DNA of 48,098 bases from an uncultured Clostridia bacterium (lineage in GTDB: Bacteria; Bacillota; Clostridia; UBA1381). Made by a program: the position numbers and the translations under genes. Where the stretch lies: positions 1 through 48,098 of the forward strand of contig CALXZP010000037.1 in the NCBI GenBank assembly GCA_944393255.1, in the 5' to 3' direction. Below the pieces are notes generated by a model. The model did no database searches and had not been told where the DNA came from. It was given only the letters and a program-made list of their open reading frames with translations. Positions 17,590 through 27,451 of the stretch are shown here, piece by piece (the stretch's first letter is position 1; each line of letters begins with the position of its first letter).

Positions 17590-17627
17590 CACAAAAACAA
17601 GGGGCTGCCACAGATTTTGCGGCAGCC
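17590..17627 (-). terminator. Terminator or attenuator between amidase gene and rnmV
   Basis: GGCTGCC (17603-17609) pairs with GGCAGCC (17621-17627); on the minus strand the stem is followed by CCTTGTTTTTG. It overlaps the rnmV leader, so read-through probably sets rnmV expression. Confidence 0.65.
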
Positions 17628-17643
17628 GCTGAAATATCATTAT

Positions 17644-19263
17644 TTACGGCAGTTCCACCTTGTGGAGCGAATCAATTATGCCCTCGGCTATGCCCTTTGC
17701 CACCCTGTTCTGGTAGTCGTCGCTGCACATGGCTTCAAGCTCCTCGGCATTGGAAATAAATCCGACCTCTACGAGTATTGCAGGCATCTCCGAACGCCTT
17801 GTGACCGCCCAGTTCGCCATCTTTACGCCCCGGTCATAGGAACCCATATAATTGAGCATACTGTCAAGCACGTTTGCGGCAAACTCCTTGCTCGTGATGC
17901 CGTATTCGCCGCCGTTGTTCTCCTCCGACCAATAAACCTCCGTGCCGTGAGCGCTCTCAGCCTCGGCTGAATTTATATGTATGCTCACGAACAGCGCGCA
18001 GCCCTCGGCATTTGCCTGCTCCGGACGCTCCGTCAGAGACGGGAGAGTGTCGCCCGTTCGCGTCATGCTCGTTTTATAGCCGTTCGACTCCAATATATCC
18101 TTAACTTTATACGTTATCGAAAGCGTCAGATCCTTTTCGTTCACCGTCCTGCCGTTAAGCTTGCCTATCGCGCCGGGATCGCTGCCGCCGTGACCCGCGT
18201 CGAGCATTATCACCTTTTTGCTGTCCTCCGCAGTCGCCGCGACTATCCCTGTTTTATACGCGTCGCTGACCGTATCGGAAACTATCGCTCCGCCTCCCGA
18301 TACGCCCGGAGAAACTGTCGCCTCCGGCTTGGGGGACGGCGTGCTTTCCTCAGCTCTTTCTCTCACCTCTGCAATGACCTCAACGGTATTGACGGAAATC
18401 TCCGAAACACTGTAGTCAACAAGCCCTTCAACGTCTATGACTATCCTTGCGCGCTCGCCGTTGCTGCCGCTCCTTATCGAGGATATGCCCGGCACGCCTA
18501 CATTTATGGTCTGCTCGCCGCCGGCAAGACCCATATCTGCAAAGTCTATCACTACTCTTTCGGGATCGCTGAGCGTGAAATAAGAATATCTGCCGCTTAC
18601 ATCCGTATCGGCCGTAAGAGTGAGCTTTATCTTCGTATCCGAAAGCATGTTATATACGATGCCCGTAACATTGCCTCCGCCGGTCTCTTCCGCAGGCGTC
18701 TCCGGTTCGGGCGCCGCAGTCTCGGGCGTTTGGATCTCTTCCGCCGCGGGCGTATCCTGCGCCGCCGCGTCCGATGTTATATCTATGCGGCCGTGCTCCG
18801 CGTCGAAATCAACTCCCATCCCGACGGTCTCGCTTATAAATCTCACCGGAACCATTGTTTTCGCATCGCCCCCGGGTTTATTTATAAGCTTCGGAACTAC
18901 GTTATCCGGTATCTCCTGCTTCTTTCCGTTTATGTACGCATAGTTGTCGTTTATATACATCCTTATATACGAGCCGTCATACTCTATCTCCACGCACTGC
19001 GTTTCGCCCGTATAAGCCACCTGCGCCCCGCATTCCTCAAATATCTCACGCACGGGAACGAGCGCGTGGTCGTTGAATATTATCGGTTCCATCGGCGCGT
19101 TTATCTCACTGCCGTTGACATAGAGCGAGTATATCTCACCCGTATACCAATGCGTTGCGCCGTCATAGCATATCTGCATAGACGCGGCGTTCACCGCCGC
19201 CGCTGCGCATACCGTTACCGCCGCCGCAAAAACTGCGGCAGCCGTTCTGCAAACTGATCTCAC
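17644..19263 (-). CDS. N-acetylmuramoyl-L-alanine amidase with stalk and AMIN domains
   Basis: A secreted wall hydrolase of 539 residues that cleaves the MurNAc-L-Ala bond. It has a signal peptide (1-27), a copper-amine-oxidase-type stalk domain (about 45-165; ALVPVREIFEECGA, MVPVRFISETVG), a Pro/Glu-rich linker, an AMIN domain (about 198-300), a second linker and a C-terminal Amidase_3 domain (about 350-538). The zinc ligands and catalytic residues are intact: H358 in LDAGHGG, E376 in NEKD, H429 in SIHINSAE, E499 in LVEVGF. The start is a GTG with AAAGGAG six bases upstream. It follows ruvB after 83 bases. Confidence 0.93.
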   Translation of the reverse strand: MRSVCRTAAAVFAAAVTVCAAAAVNAASMQICYDGATHWYTGEIYSLYVNGSEINAPMEPIIFNDHALVPVREIFEECGAQVAYTGETQCVEIEYDGSYIRMYINDNYAYINGKKQEIPDNVVPKLINKPGGDAKTMVPVRFISETVGMGVDFDAEHGRIDITSDAAAQDTPAAEEIQTPETAAPEPETPAEETGGGNVTGIVYNMLSDTKIKLTLTADTDVSGRYSYFTLSDPERVVIDFADMGLAGGEQTINVGVPGISSIRSGSNGERARIVIDVEGLVDYSVSEISVNTVEVIAEVRERAEESTPSPKPEATVSPGVSGGGAIVSDTVSDAYKTGIVAATAEDSKKVIMLDAGHGGSDPGAIGKLNGRTVNEKDLTLSITYKVKDILESNGYKTSMTRTGDTLPSLTERPEQANAEGCALFVSIHINSAEAESAHGTEVYWSEENNGGEYGITSKEFAANVLDSMLNYMGSYDRGVKMANWAVTRRSEMPAILVEVGFISNAEELEAMCSDDYQNRVAKGIAEGIIDSLHKVELP

Positions 19264-19346
19264 TGCGTTCTCCTTTCCGTTTTCCCGCCGCCCTTTCCCA
19301 TCGGACGGACTTATACCCTTATCTGATTTACTCTGTTCCGCACGGC

Positions 19347-20354
19347 TTATTCCCCGAACGGGATATTGAAATGCTCGTACGCCGCTTTTGTCACTATCCT
19401 GCCCCTGGGCGTTCTCGAAATAAAGCCCAGCTGCAAAAGGTACGGCTCGTATACGTCCTCTATAGTATTCGGCTCCTCTCCGACAGTAGCGGCAAGCGTT
19501 TCAAGCCCTACGGGTCCGCCTCCGAAATTCTCTATTATCGCGCATATCATCCTGCTGTCAACCGCGTCCAGTCCAAGCTCATCGACCTCCATGCGTTTCA
19601 GTGCCATATCCGCCACAGCGCAGGTTATAGCCCCGTCCGCCTTGACCTGGGCAAAATCGCGCACACGCTTCAGAAAACGGTTCGCTATACGCGGCGTGCC
19701 GCGCGAACGCGACGCTATCTCCGCAGCCCCGTCATGGTCTATCTCAACGCCGAGCAGCCCGGCGCTGCGCTCCACGATCTGCGTCAGCTCATCGACCGTG
19801 TACAGCTCAAGCCGGCTTATGACCCCGAAGCGGTCGCGCAGCGGCGCGGTCAGCAGTCCGGCGCGGGTCGTTGCGCCTATAAGCGTGAACTTCGGCAGAT
19901 CTATCCTTATCGATTTCGCAGCCGGTCCCTTGCCTATGATTATATCCAGAGAATAATCCTCCATTGCCGGATACAGTATCTCCTCCACTGTCCTCGACAT
20001 TCTGTGGATCTCATCTATAAACAGAATGTCATGCTCGGACAGGTTAGTCAGTATTGCGGCAAGATCTCCCGCCTTCTCTATCGCCGGGCCGCTGGTGATA
20101 CGGATATTTACCCCCATCTCATTGGCTATTATCCCGGCAAGCGTGGTCTTGCCCAGTCCCGGAGGACCGTAGAGCAATACGTGGTCGAGCGCCTCCTTGC
20201 GCTCCCTTGCCGCCTGTATGTATATCTCCAGGTTCTCCTTAGCCTTCGCCTGACCGATATACTCCTCAAATCTATGCGGCCTTAAGCCGTATTCGATCTC
20301 GGTATCCTCCTCAATGAAGCCGCCGGCAACAAAGCGCTCATCTTCATCAAACAT
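19347..20354 (-). CDS. ruvB: Holliday junction branch-migration ATPase RuvB
   Basis: A 335-residue AAA+ motor. Walker A is GPPGLGKTT, Walker [11 protein letters not shown], the sensor region GATTRAGLL and the arginine finger LRDRFG. The C-terminal winged helix ends [15 protein letters not shown]. It starts at ATG 20354 with a GGAGGAG site, 39 bases after ruvA, with which it resolves recombination intermediates. Confidence 0.97.
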   Translation of the reverse strand: MFDEDERFVAGGFIEEDTEIEYGLRPHRFEEYIGQAKAKENLEIYIQAARERKEALDHVLLYGPPGLGKTTLAGIIANEMGVNIRITSGPAIEKAGDLAAILTNLSEHDILFIDEIHRMSRTVEEILYPAMEDYSLDIIIGKGPAAKSIRIDLPKFTLIGATTRAGLLTAPLRDRFGVISRLELYTVDELTQIVERSAGLLGVEIDHDGAAEIASRSRGTPRIANRFLKRVRDFAQVKADGAITCAVADMALKRMEVDELGLDAVDSRMICAIIENFGGGPVGLETLAATVGEEPNTIEDVYEPYLLQLGFISRTPRGRIVTKAAYEHFNIPFGE

Positions 20355-20393
20355 AAAACTCCTCCAAAGCGAAACAGCCGTTTCGCCGAAATA

Positions 20394-20990
20394 TTACATC
20401 AGCGCCGCAAGCGCCTTCTTTATAAGCTCCTCGGTAGAAAGCTTTTCATCCAGCTTCATCAGGACGCTCTTCGCGTCCGCCGCGCTGTAGCCGAGAACGA
20501 CGAGCGCACTCAGCGCCTCCGCGCGGCTGTCGGTTATAACTGAAACCTCCTCCGGCGCGGACTCAGCCGCGTCTATTCCCAGCTCCGCTGCGTCAAGCTT
20601 ATCCTTGAGCTCAAGGATTATCCGCCGCGCCGCCTTCGGCCCCACGCCCGCCGCGCGGGTCAGAATCTTTTCATCATCGGTCATTATCGCCGCCGCGATG
20701 CGCGAAGGCGAAGCTACCGACAAAACCGCAAGAGCCGCCTTCGGTCCCACGCCCGAAACGGATATCAGACGCATGAACATGCTCTTTTCCTCAGGCGTTG
20801 CAAAGCCGTACAGCTCCATAGCGTCCTCGCGCACATTCAAATATGTATACATCTTTATATCCGAGCCGGTCTGCCCCGACTTTTCTATCCCGGACAGCGA
20901 TGTATATATCATATACCCTACGCCCGCCGCGTCAACAACTATATAATTCTCGCCCTTATACGCAAGCTTTCCCTTTATAAAATAATACAT
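20394..20990 (-). CDS. ruvA: Holliday junction DNA-binding protein RuvA
   Basis: A 198-residue tetrameric junction-binding protein. It has an N-terminal OB fold (MYYFIKGKLAYKGENYIVVDAAG), two helix-hairpin-helix motifs (LISVSGVGPKAALAVL; LTRAAGVGPKAARRIILEL) and a C-terminal RuvB-contacting domain (AEALSALVVLGYSAADA). The ATG has GGAGAAG upstream. It heads the ruvAB unit, with a sigma-A promoter at 21071-21099. Confidence 0.96.
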   Translation of the reverse strand: MYYFIKGKLAYKGENYIVVDAAGVGYMIYTSLSGIEKSGQTGSDIKMYTYLNVREDAMELYGFATPEEKSMFMRLISVSGVGPKAALAVLSVASPSRIAAAIMTDDEKILTRAAGVGPKAARRIILELKDKLDAAELGIDAAESAPEEVSVITDSRAEALSALVVLGYSAADAKSVLMKLDEKLSTEELIKKALAALM

Positions 20991-21070
20991 TTCTTCTCCG
21001 CAGAACGATCCGCCGTATTTTTTAGCTTGTTTTCAAGCCGCACGGCTCGGATCAAATTCCGTGCAATTAT

Positions 21071-21099
21071 ATAATAACATATCGGTTCGTCAATGTCAA
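21071..21099 (-). promoter_or_regulatory. Sigma-A promoter of ruvAB
   Basis: On the minus strand, TTGACA (21094-21099), a 17-bp spacer and TATTAT (21071-21076), about 80 bases before the ruvA start. No clear LexA-type operator was found beside it. Confidence 0.65.
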
Positions 21100-21182
21100 C
21101 ACAAATATTAAAAAGTTGTTAAATTTCTTTACAATTATTACAGCCGTTATTCACAGCCGCATGCGCGTCAGGATATAAGATA

Positions 21183-21221
21183 CCGGCAGCGTCCGCATCG
21201 CAGCGGCGCGGATACTGCCGG
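21183..21221 (-). terminator. Hairpin after rqcH
   Basis: CCGGCAGCGTCCGC (21183-21196) pairs with GCGGATACTGCCGG (21208-21221) except for one internal mismatch. It lies just after the rqcH stop. The T-run is weak, so it is either a terminator or a 3'-protecting stem. Confidence 0.55.
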
Positions 21222-21233
21222 CGTCATTTACCT

Positions 21234-22985
21234 TTATTCCTGCTCTTCGCCGCCGGGAAGTCCGGGAGTCACATATACGGTATTGTAGCCCTCGTATATG
21301 ACCATACCCGGTCTTGCTCCGTTTGGCTTTTTGACGTTCTTTATCTGCGTATAGTCCACAGGCACCTGCGCCGAATCTCTCGCCTGGGAATAGTATGCCG
21401 CCAGCCTTGCGGCCTCAAGTATGGTGTTCTTGGGTACATCCTTGTCTATCCCCAGCTTTATTATAACGTGCGAGCCGTGTATATCCTTAGTATGGAACCA
21501 CATATCGGAGGTATTTGCAAACTTCAGCGTGAGCCGGTCGTTCTGCGTATTGTTCCTTCCTACATAGATGTCAAAGCCGTCGGAGGACACGAAATGTAGC
21601 GGTTTCGACTTTTCCGCGCCGCGCTTCTTCGCCTGAGAGCCGCGCCGCGATATGTAGCCCAGCGCCGCCATTTCCTCCTTGACTGCGTTTATGTCCGCCA
21701 CGGTCTCGGCGCGGCCGACAACATACAGCGTGCTTTCCAGATATTCCAGGTCGGCCTTTGCCGCTTCGATCTGCTTTGCCGCCTCAACGAGCGCATTTTT
21801 TGCCTTGCTGTACTTTTTATAATACCTCTGCGCGTTCATGGACGGCGACAGCGACGGGTCAAGCGGTATCTTCAATACCGGACATGACGGATCATAAAAG
21901 TTTTCCGCCTCTATCTCCTTCATCCCCTCGCTTATCCTGTATATGTTGGCGGTTATCAAATCTCCGCGTATCTTGTACTTTTCACGGTTTTCCGCATCGC
22001 GCACGGTCTTTTCAAGGATCGAAAGCTTTTTTGACACACGCTCTATATTATTATTCAGCAGCTTTGAAACATCCGCGCTCTTTTGTCTCATGCGGTCGTG
22101 CATATCGCGCATATAATAGAACTCGTCCACAGCCTCGTTCATGCTTCCGCAGCTCCTGACCTCGGCAAGCGATCCGTACTGCTTTATATCCACAGCCGAA
22201 AACTCGATCATGCGCCCGGTGTTCGTTTCCTTTACTATGCACGGCGAAAACTCGTTCCGGCGCGTTTTTTCGGCAAGTCTTATCACCGCGAGCTTAAGCT
22301 CGGCGGCCTTGTTCGTGTTGATCTCTCCGGCGTTCACATCGGACGTGCCGAACACGCCGTGCACAAGCTCACGCGCTGTGAGCGGACTTATCCCGGCTAC
22401 AGCCGAGATGAGCGCCCGGTCAGCCTTCACCGGTCCGGACAGCTTCAGCGGCGAATCGCTGCAAAATTCCGTCAGCGGCAGCTTATCCTGTGCAGGCGGC
22501 GGACAGTATTCGCCGCCTGGCAGCACCTCTCTTACGGAGCTTACCGACCCGTCCACACGCTTTATGGAATCTATGATCCTGCCTTCCTCCGACACGAGTA
22601 TCATGTTCGAGTATTTCCCCATTATTTCAGTTATGATATACTTCACGGTGCGGTCGCCCAGCTCATTATAGCCCTCTACAGATATTTTTACTATGCGTTC
22701 AAAGCCTATCTGCTCCACCGCCGTGATCTTACCTCCGCCCACATGCTTTCTCAGAAGCATACAGAACATCGGAGCCGCAGCGGGATTTTTTTTCGACCGC
22801 TCCGTAAGATGTATTCGCGGATTTGCCGAGCTTGCCGACAGCACCAGCTTATAGTTCTCATCGTAAGTCCTTATATGCAGCGCTATCTCGTCGCGCTCAG
22901 GCTGGTGCACCTTGTCTATCCTGCCTCCGACAAGACACTGCAGCTCCTCCGCAAGAGCCTTTACCGCAATAGCGTCAAGCGCCAT
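21234..22985 (-). CDS. rqcH: Ribosome quality-control factor RqcH (NFACT family)
   Basis: A 583-residue protein that binds split 50S subunits carrying stalled nascent chains and recruits tRNA-Ala for alanine tailing. The NFACT-N domain starts MALDAIAVKALAEEL, a coiled coil lies at about 290-440, and the NFACT-R domain near 450-560 has the typical DIYVGRNNTQNDRLT and DMWFHTKDIHGSHVII. ATG 22985, with GGAGGTGG at the correct distance, is preferred over the upstream TTG. The DR pair needed for tRNA selection appears here as E96-R97 (FERI), a conservative change. The family was formerly annotated as fibronectin-binding protein. Confidence 0.94.
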   Translation of the reverse strand: MALDAIAVKALAEELQCLVGGRIDKVHQPERDEIALHIRTYDENYKLVLSASSANPRIHLTERSKKNPAAAPMFCMLLRKHVGGGKITAVEQIGFERIVKISVEGYNELGDRTVKYIITEIMGKYSNMILVSEEGRIIDSIKRVDGSVSSVREVLPGGEYCPPPAQDKLPLTEFCSDSPLKLSGPVKADRALISAVAGISPLTARELVHGVFGTSDVNAGEINTNKAAELKLAVIRLAEKTRRNEFSPCIVKETNTGRMIEFSAVDIKQYGSLAEVRSCGSMNEAVDEFYYMRDMHDRMRQKSADVSKLLNNNIERVSKKLSILEKTVRDAENREKYKIRGDLITANIYRISEGMKEIEAENFYDPSCPVLKIPLDPSLSPSMNAQRYYKKYSKAKNALVEAAKQIEAAKADLEYLESTLYVVGRAETVADINAVKEEMAALGYISRRGSQAKKRGAEKSKPLHFVSSDGFDIYVGRNNTQNDRLTLKFANTSDMWFHTKDIHGSHVIIKLGIDKDVPKNTILEAARLAAYYSQARDSAQVPVDYTQIKNVKKPNGARPGMVIYEGYNTVYVTPGLPGGEEQE

Positions 22986-23031
22986 GCCGACCACCTCCAA
23001 TTAAGTTGAATTTTCAGATAATCGCTATCGT

Positions 23032-25233
23032 TTATATTATCTCCAGCTTTGCAAATACCGCCATCAGCCGCTTCGTTCCGGCGGTATCAAAGTCAATTAC
23101 CAGCACCGCGTCCCTGCCTATATGCTGAGCCGATACTATCGTACCTTCCCCGAACTTCCTGTGCCTTACTCTCGTTCCGGCATTGAGCGCGGATATATCC
23201 ATAGCGGGAACGGCTTCTTTCCGTTCATATACCGGAGCGCTGCGCTTTCCGGGAAGAAATTCTATCCCCGCCCGTTCCAGACCGCTGCTCACCCTTGACG
23301 CGGCGCGGCTCGCATCCTCTGTATATTCCTCGGGTATCTCTCTGAAAAACCGCGATTCAATAGTCGGCTCGCGCCGTCCGAATTTCATACGGCTCGTTGT
23401 TTTCGTGATATACAGCTTTTCCTTTGCCCGCGTTATCGCAACATAGCAAAGACGGCGCTCCTCCTCTATATCCTCCGGCGAATCCATCGATCTCTGGCTC
23501 GGGAATATCCCCTCCTCAAGCCCTGTAAGGAACACGACCGGAAACTCAAGCCCCTTCGCGCTGTGTATGGTCATCATGACCACGCAGTCCTGTTCCTGGT
23601 CGTAGCCGTCGATATCCGAGACCAGCGTTACCGATTCGAGAAATTCGCCGAGACTGCCGCTGTATTCCGGGTTTACAGCATAATCCTTCACGGCCGACAT
23701 GAATTCGTTTATATTATCTATACGGGTCTGCGCCTCTACGGTGTCCTCCGCCGCAAGAGCCGCCATATAGCCGCTGTCCTCTATAACGCGCTTTGCAAGC
23801 TCGTCTACCGGCAGTATTCCCGCCAGACGGCGCAGCTCCTTTATGAGCGCGGCAAACTGCTTCAGCCGCGGCGCGGCGGACCGCAGATCGGGATACATAT
23901 CCGCGTTCTCTACTATCTCAAAGTCGCTCGTTCCCTGCTCCAGAGCGTGCGAACGCACCTTTTCAAGCGTAGCGGCTCCTATCTTTCGTTTCGGCTCGTT
24001 TATAATGCGTCTGAGGCTCACATCGTCGCCGTGATTGTATACAAGCCGCAGATACGCTATAACGTCCTTTATCTCACGGCGGTCATAGAACCTTAGTCCG
24101 GCAAGCACCTTATACGGTATCGCCTCCCGCATGAACGCCTCCTCTATGGCTCTCGACTGCGCGTTTGTTCTGTAGAGCACCGCGCAGTCGTTATACCTGC
24201 CGGTCTCGGCATACCGCTCGGCTGCCTTTTTTGCAATAAACTTTGCCTCGTCCTTTTCGTCCCAGCCGGTATATACCGTTATGGAGTCGCCGCGCTTGCT
24301 CGACGTCCACAAATTCTTGCCCATGCGGCCTCTGTTATGCGCGATCACGGCGTTTGCGGCGTCGAGTATGTTTGAGGTCGAGCGGTAATTCTGCTCCAGC
24401 ATTATGCGCTTTGCATTCTTGTGATCCTTTTCAAAACCGAGGATATTCTGTATATTGGCTCCCCTGAACTTATATATGCTCTGATCGTCGTCTCCCACAA
24501 CGCATATGTTGCCGTAGCCTCTCGCAAGCAGGTCTATAAGCTCATACTGGGTATTGTTGGTGTCCTGATACTCATCCACAAGTATGTACTGGAACCGCGC
24601 CTGGTATTTTTCCGCCACGTCCTCATTTTCCTTCAGGATATTGACCGTCAGCAGTATGATGTCGTCAAAATCGAGAGCATTGTTATTCATCAGCTTGCTG
24701 CGGTAGCGTCTGTATATCTCCGCAACGATGCGCATTCTCGGGTCTCTCCGGTGTATGCTCTCCAGCCCGTCCGGGTCAGTGAGGTCGTTTTTGGCTTTGG
24801 ATATCACGGACGCTACACCTCTTACCGGAAACATCTTCTCATCCAGTCCCATTTCCTTTATGCATTCCTTAACGACCGTATGAGAATCGGAGGTGTCGTA
24901 TATGACAAAATCCTTTCCGTATCCGGCTCTGTCTATACATGTTCTCAGTATCCTTACGCAGATAGAATGAAATGTGCCGACCCACATATCGTTGACCTCT
25001 CCGCCGATTATGGAGCCTATCCTGCTTTTCATCTCGGCAGCCGCCTTATTGGTAAATGTTATAGCCAAGATATTCCACGGACGCGTGTATGTAGTCTGCA
25101 GTATATATGCTATCCTCGATGCTAAGACCGTAGTTTTGCCGCTCCCCGCTCCGGCTATTACCAGAACAGGCCCATCGGTGGTCTTTACCGCTTCAAGCTG
25201 CTTTTCATTCAATCCTTTTAAATAATCTTCCAT
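23032..25233 (-). CDS. pcrA: ATP-dependent DNA helicase PcrA/UvrD
   Basis: A superfamily 1 3'-5' helicase of 733 residues for repair and replication-fork clearance. Motifs: GAGSGKTTVLASR (I), ITFTNKAAAEM (Ia), VDEYQDTN (II), VGDDDQSIYKFRGA (III), EQNYRS (IV), MTIHSAKGLEF (V) and AITRAKEKL (VI). The C-terminal 60 residues form a Tudor-like domain that binds RNA polymerase in PcrA (AGTRVRHRKFGEGTIV). The start is ATG 25233 with CCGGAG upstream. rqcH follows 46 bases downstream. Confidence 0.97.
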   Translation of the reverse strand: MEDYLKGLNEKQLEAVKTTDGPVLVIAGAGSGKTTVLASRIAYILQTTYTRPWNILAITFTNKAAAEMKSRIGSIIGGEVNDMWVGTFHSICVRILRTCIDRAGYGKDFVIYDTSDSHTVVKECIKEMGLDEKMFPVRGVASVISKAKNDLTDPDGLESIHRRDPRMRIVAEIYRRYRSKLMNNNALDFDDIILLTVNILKENEDVAEKYQARFQYILVDEYQDTNNTQYELIDLLARGYGNICVVGDDDQSIYKFRGANIQNILGFEKDHKNAKRIMLEQNYRSTSNILDAANAVIAHNRGRMGKNLWTSSKRGDSITVYTGWDEKDEAKFIAKKAAERYAETGRYNDCAVLYRTNAQSRAIEEAFMREAIPYKVLAGLRFYDRREIKDVIAYLRLVYNHGDDVSLRRIINEPKRKIGAATLEKVRSHALEQGTSDFEIVENADMYPDLRSAAPRLKQFAALIKELRRLAGILPVDELAKRVIEDSGYMAALAAEDTVEAQTRIDNINEFMSAVKDYAVNPEYSGSLGEFLESVTLVSDIDGYDQEQDCVVMMTIHSAKGLEFPVVFLTGLEEGIFPSQRSMDSPEDIEEERRLCYVAITRAKEKLYITKTTSRMKFGRREPTIESRFFREIPEEYTEDASRAASRVSSGLERAGIEFLPGKRSAPVYERKEAVPAMDISALNAGTRVRHRKFGEGTIVSAQHIGRDAVLVIDFDTAGTKRLMAVFAKLEII

Positions 25234-25435
25234 ATTATATCAACTCCGGTATAAAAGTCATTTTGATCCTTATTCCTGCGGCGCATTTATCCTTGTCCGC
25301 AGACCGTCCGATTTAAAGTATACCACATATCCGTGAAAAAAGCCATGCTTTTTTACACCAATTCAAGCATAAGTTTTGCAGTATAAAAACAGGCGCAAAA
25401 TCAGACGATATTAGAGAAAGGACGGTGAAAAAATA

Positions 25436-26419
25436 TTGTTGAAGGCTGTCAGAAATATGCTCGCGCCGCTTGCTTTGTCAGCAGTGCTTTTTTCATTTTC
25501 GGCCCCGGTCTCGGCAGAAGAGTACGTTATCCCCTCCGGCGAGTGCATAGGAGTGAAGATGTATACCGACGGACTTATCGTTGTAGGCACATCGGACGTT
25601 ACCGACCTCTCCGGCAAAAATGTAAGTCCTGCGGAGGAAAGCGGTATCGCAAAAGGCGATATCATAAAAAAGATAAACGGAAAGGACGCAGTTTCAAATG
25701 AAATGGTGTCCGAAACGCTTTCCTCCGTCTCCGGAGACGTTACCGTTACCGTGGAAACAAACGGCAAAGAACGCGGCGTATGCATAACGCCTGCCGTTAC
25801 CGATTCCGGGCCGAAGCTCGGGCTTTGGCTCCGCGACAGCACCGCGGGGCTCGGAACGCTGACCTATACCTCCGATGCCGGATTTGCCGCGCTCGGTCAT
25901 GCGATATGCGACGTTGATACAGGCAGTATTATGCCCATTGAGCGCGGATCTATACAAAACTGTACAATTACGTCAATTTCAAAAGGCAGATCGGGCGAAC
26001 CGGGCGCGATCACCGGAGATATAGACGGCAGCGAGCTCGGCAAAATAACCAAAAACACAAATTACGGCATCTTCGGCGAACTTGCCTCAAAACCCTCCGG
26101 CACTCCCGTACCGGTAGCCGAAAAGTCGGAGGTCAGAACGGGCGGCGCCGTCATCCTCGCGGATGTAAACGGCGAAGGAGTAAAAGAATACTCCATCAGG
26201 ATAAAGCGCGTTACCCTTCCCTCAGGCAGCGGCAAGGACATGGTCATAGAAGTGACCGACAATGACCTTATAGCCGTTACCGGCGGTATCGTCCAGGGGA
26301 TGAGCGGAGCGCCCATCCTGCAAAACGGCAAATTCGTGGGAGCTGTCACGCACGTTTTTGTAAACGATCCCCTGTCCGGCTACGCGATACTCGCGGAGAA
26401 TATGCTGGGCTGCGGATAA
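25436..26419 (+). CDS. spoIVB: SpoIVB-type sporulation serine peptidase
   Basis: A 327-residue protein with a signal peptide or anchor (1-27), a PDZ domain (about 55-120; SPAEESGIAKGDIIKKING) and a C-terminal S55 peptidase domain. In B. subtilis SpoIVB is secreted from the forespore and cleaves SpoIVFA to start sigma-K activation. Family features are LGLWLRDSTAGLGTLTY, H155 in ALGHAI and S290 in GIVQGMSGAP. The frame begins at TTG 25436, about 13 bases after GAAAGGA; ATG 25457 is an alternative but lacks a ribosome site. No spoIIM, spo0A or recN neighbour is present. It diverges from pcrA across about 200 bases. Confidence 0.93.
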   Translation: MLKAVRNMLAPLALSAVLFSFSAPVSAEEYVIPSGECIGVKMYTDGLIVVGTSDVTDLSGKNVSPAEESGIAKGDIIKKINGKDAVSNEMVSETLSSVSGDVTVTVETNGKERGVCITPAVTDSGPKLGLWLRDSTAGLGTLTYTSDAGFAALGHAICDVDTGSIMPIERGSIQNCTITSISKGRSGEPGAITGDIDGSELGKITKNTNYGIFGELASKPSGTPVPVAEKSEVRTGGAVILADVNGEGVKEYSIRIKRVTLPSGSGKDMVIEVTDNDLIAVTGGIVQGMSGAPILQNGKFVGAVTHVFVNDPLSGYAILAENMLGCG

Positions 26420-26447
26420 TATCCGCGCCGCATCACGGCGCTGTGTT

Positions 26448-26482
26448 AAAAAAGCTGTCCCGATACCTATCTCGGGACAGCT
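26448..26482. terminator. Bidirectional terminator between spoIVB and the acidic protein gene
   Basis: AGCTGTCCCGA (26453-26463) pairs with TCGGGACAGCT (26472-26482), with a run of As on the left that gives a T-run for the minus strand. Confidence 0.8.
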
Positions 26483-26501
26483 CTGTATACATTCCGATAT
26501 A

Positions 26502-27383
26502 TTATTCCGCCGCAGCCTCTGTTGCAGCCGCTGCTTCTGTCGCTTCGGCCGGCGCAGCTGCCGCTTCCGCGTCTTCTTCTGTATTCTCAGCCGGCTCCTC
26601 AGTCGGCTCCTCCTCAGGTTCCTCGGTCGGGTTCTGCGCAGCCTCGTACTCTTCCTTGGTCTTGGTATCTACGATATTTCTTACCTCACCCCAAAGAGTA
26701 TCGCCCGTTATTTCATCTCCGAGTCCAAATTCTTCCTTAAACGCTTCGAACTGTTCTTCACCGACATAGTTTATCAGCTTGGTCTGATCGAGCGCGTCGC
26801 CGATAGTGGTTTCCTCAGTTATGCTCTCGTCCCATACGAGCAGCTCCGCAAGCTCCGAAAATTCCATCCCGTTCATTTCGGCATACTTTCCCGCCGGAAT
26901 AGTATAAAACGCAGCCTTTTCCGGGGTGGAAGCCGGCATATCCTCCGGCAGATCGTAGAACGCGAGGAAATCGGAAAGCTCCATTCCCTGCATGTCGGCG
27001 ATCTCGCCTATCGTGATACCGTCCACGTCGATATAATCCTTTGTATACGGATTGAACCAGTTCTTGCTGTTTACTGCAAATATGCTCGCGGCAGCTATGA
27101 CTGCCACAGCCGCAGCTATGCCTATTATGAGCTTTACCGATACCTTTTTCTTGGCGGGCGCCGCCTCCGCTGTCTCAGCCTCCTCAGCCGCAGGCTCTGA
27201 AGCCGTTTCGGAAACCTCATCGGCTTCGCTGCCCTCAGCGGCAGCGTCCGCAGTTTCGGCTGCTTCCGAAGCCTCGGCCGTCCCGTCAGCTTCCGAGACC
27301 TCCCCGGCCGTTTCGGCTGCTTCCTCGTTCAGTCCGGAAACCTCGTCGTTAAGCTCTTCATTGTTCTTGTTTTCTTCACTCAT
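26502..27383 (-). CDS. Membrane-anchored acidic protein, paralogue A (function unknown)
   Basis: A 293-residue protein with three parts. The N-terminal 80 residues are Glu/Ala-rich and probably cytoplasmic, one transmembrane helix spans 82-104, and the rest would be outside. The outer part has a helical module with GEIADMQGMELSDFLAFYDL (126-145) and a degenerate second copy AGKYAEMNGMEFSELAELL (164-182), then FEAFKEEFGLGDEI. It ends in a Pro/Glu then Ala/Thr/Glu low-complexity tail (250-293). The downstream module closely parallels the gene at 27452. I do not recognise the family beyond a resemblance to small helical docking modules. The ATG follows AGGGAAGGA; the next upstream gene is its paralogue, 68 bases away. 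Confidence 0.8.
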   Translation of the reverse strand: MSEENKNNEELNDEVSGLNEEAAETAGEVSEADGTAEASEAAETADAAAEGSEADEVSETASEPAAEEAETAEAAPAKKKVSVKLIIGIAAAVAVIAAASIFAVNSKNWFNPYTKDYIDVDGITIGEIADMQGMELSDFLAFYDLPEDMPASTPEKAAFYTIPAGKYAEMNGMEFSELAELLVWDESITEETTIGDALDQTKLINYVGEEQFEAFKEEFGLGDEITGDTLWGEVRNIVDTKTKEEYEAAQNPTEEPEEEPTEEPAENTEEDAEAAAAPAEATEAAAATEAAAE

Positions 27384-27451
27384 GACATAATTCCTTCCCT
27401 GTTTATATTTTTATATGAATACGGAATTTGCATTCCGCAATATCAGCGCTG

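Noticed and set aside
17977..19257. 426-codon plus-strand frame opposite the amidase gene
   Set aside because: Arg/Tyr/His-rich translation with no motif; the minus strand has an intact amidase with all catalytic residues.
25300..25400. Possible sigma-F/G promoter before spoIVB (GCATGC ... GCATAA)
   Set aside because: The hexamers are loosely matched and the spacing uncertain; I could not support a site.
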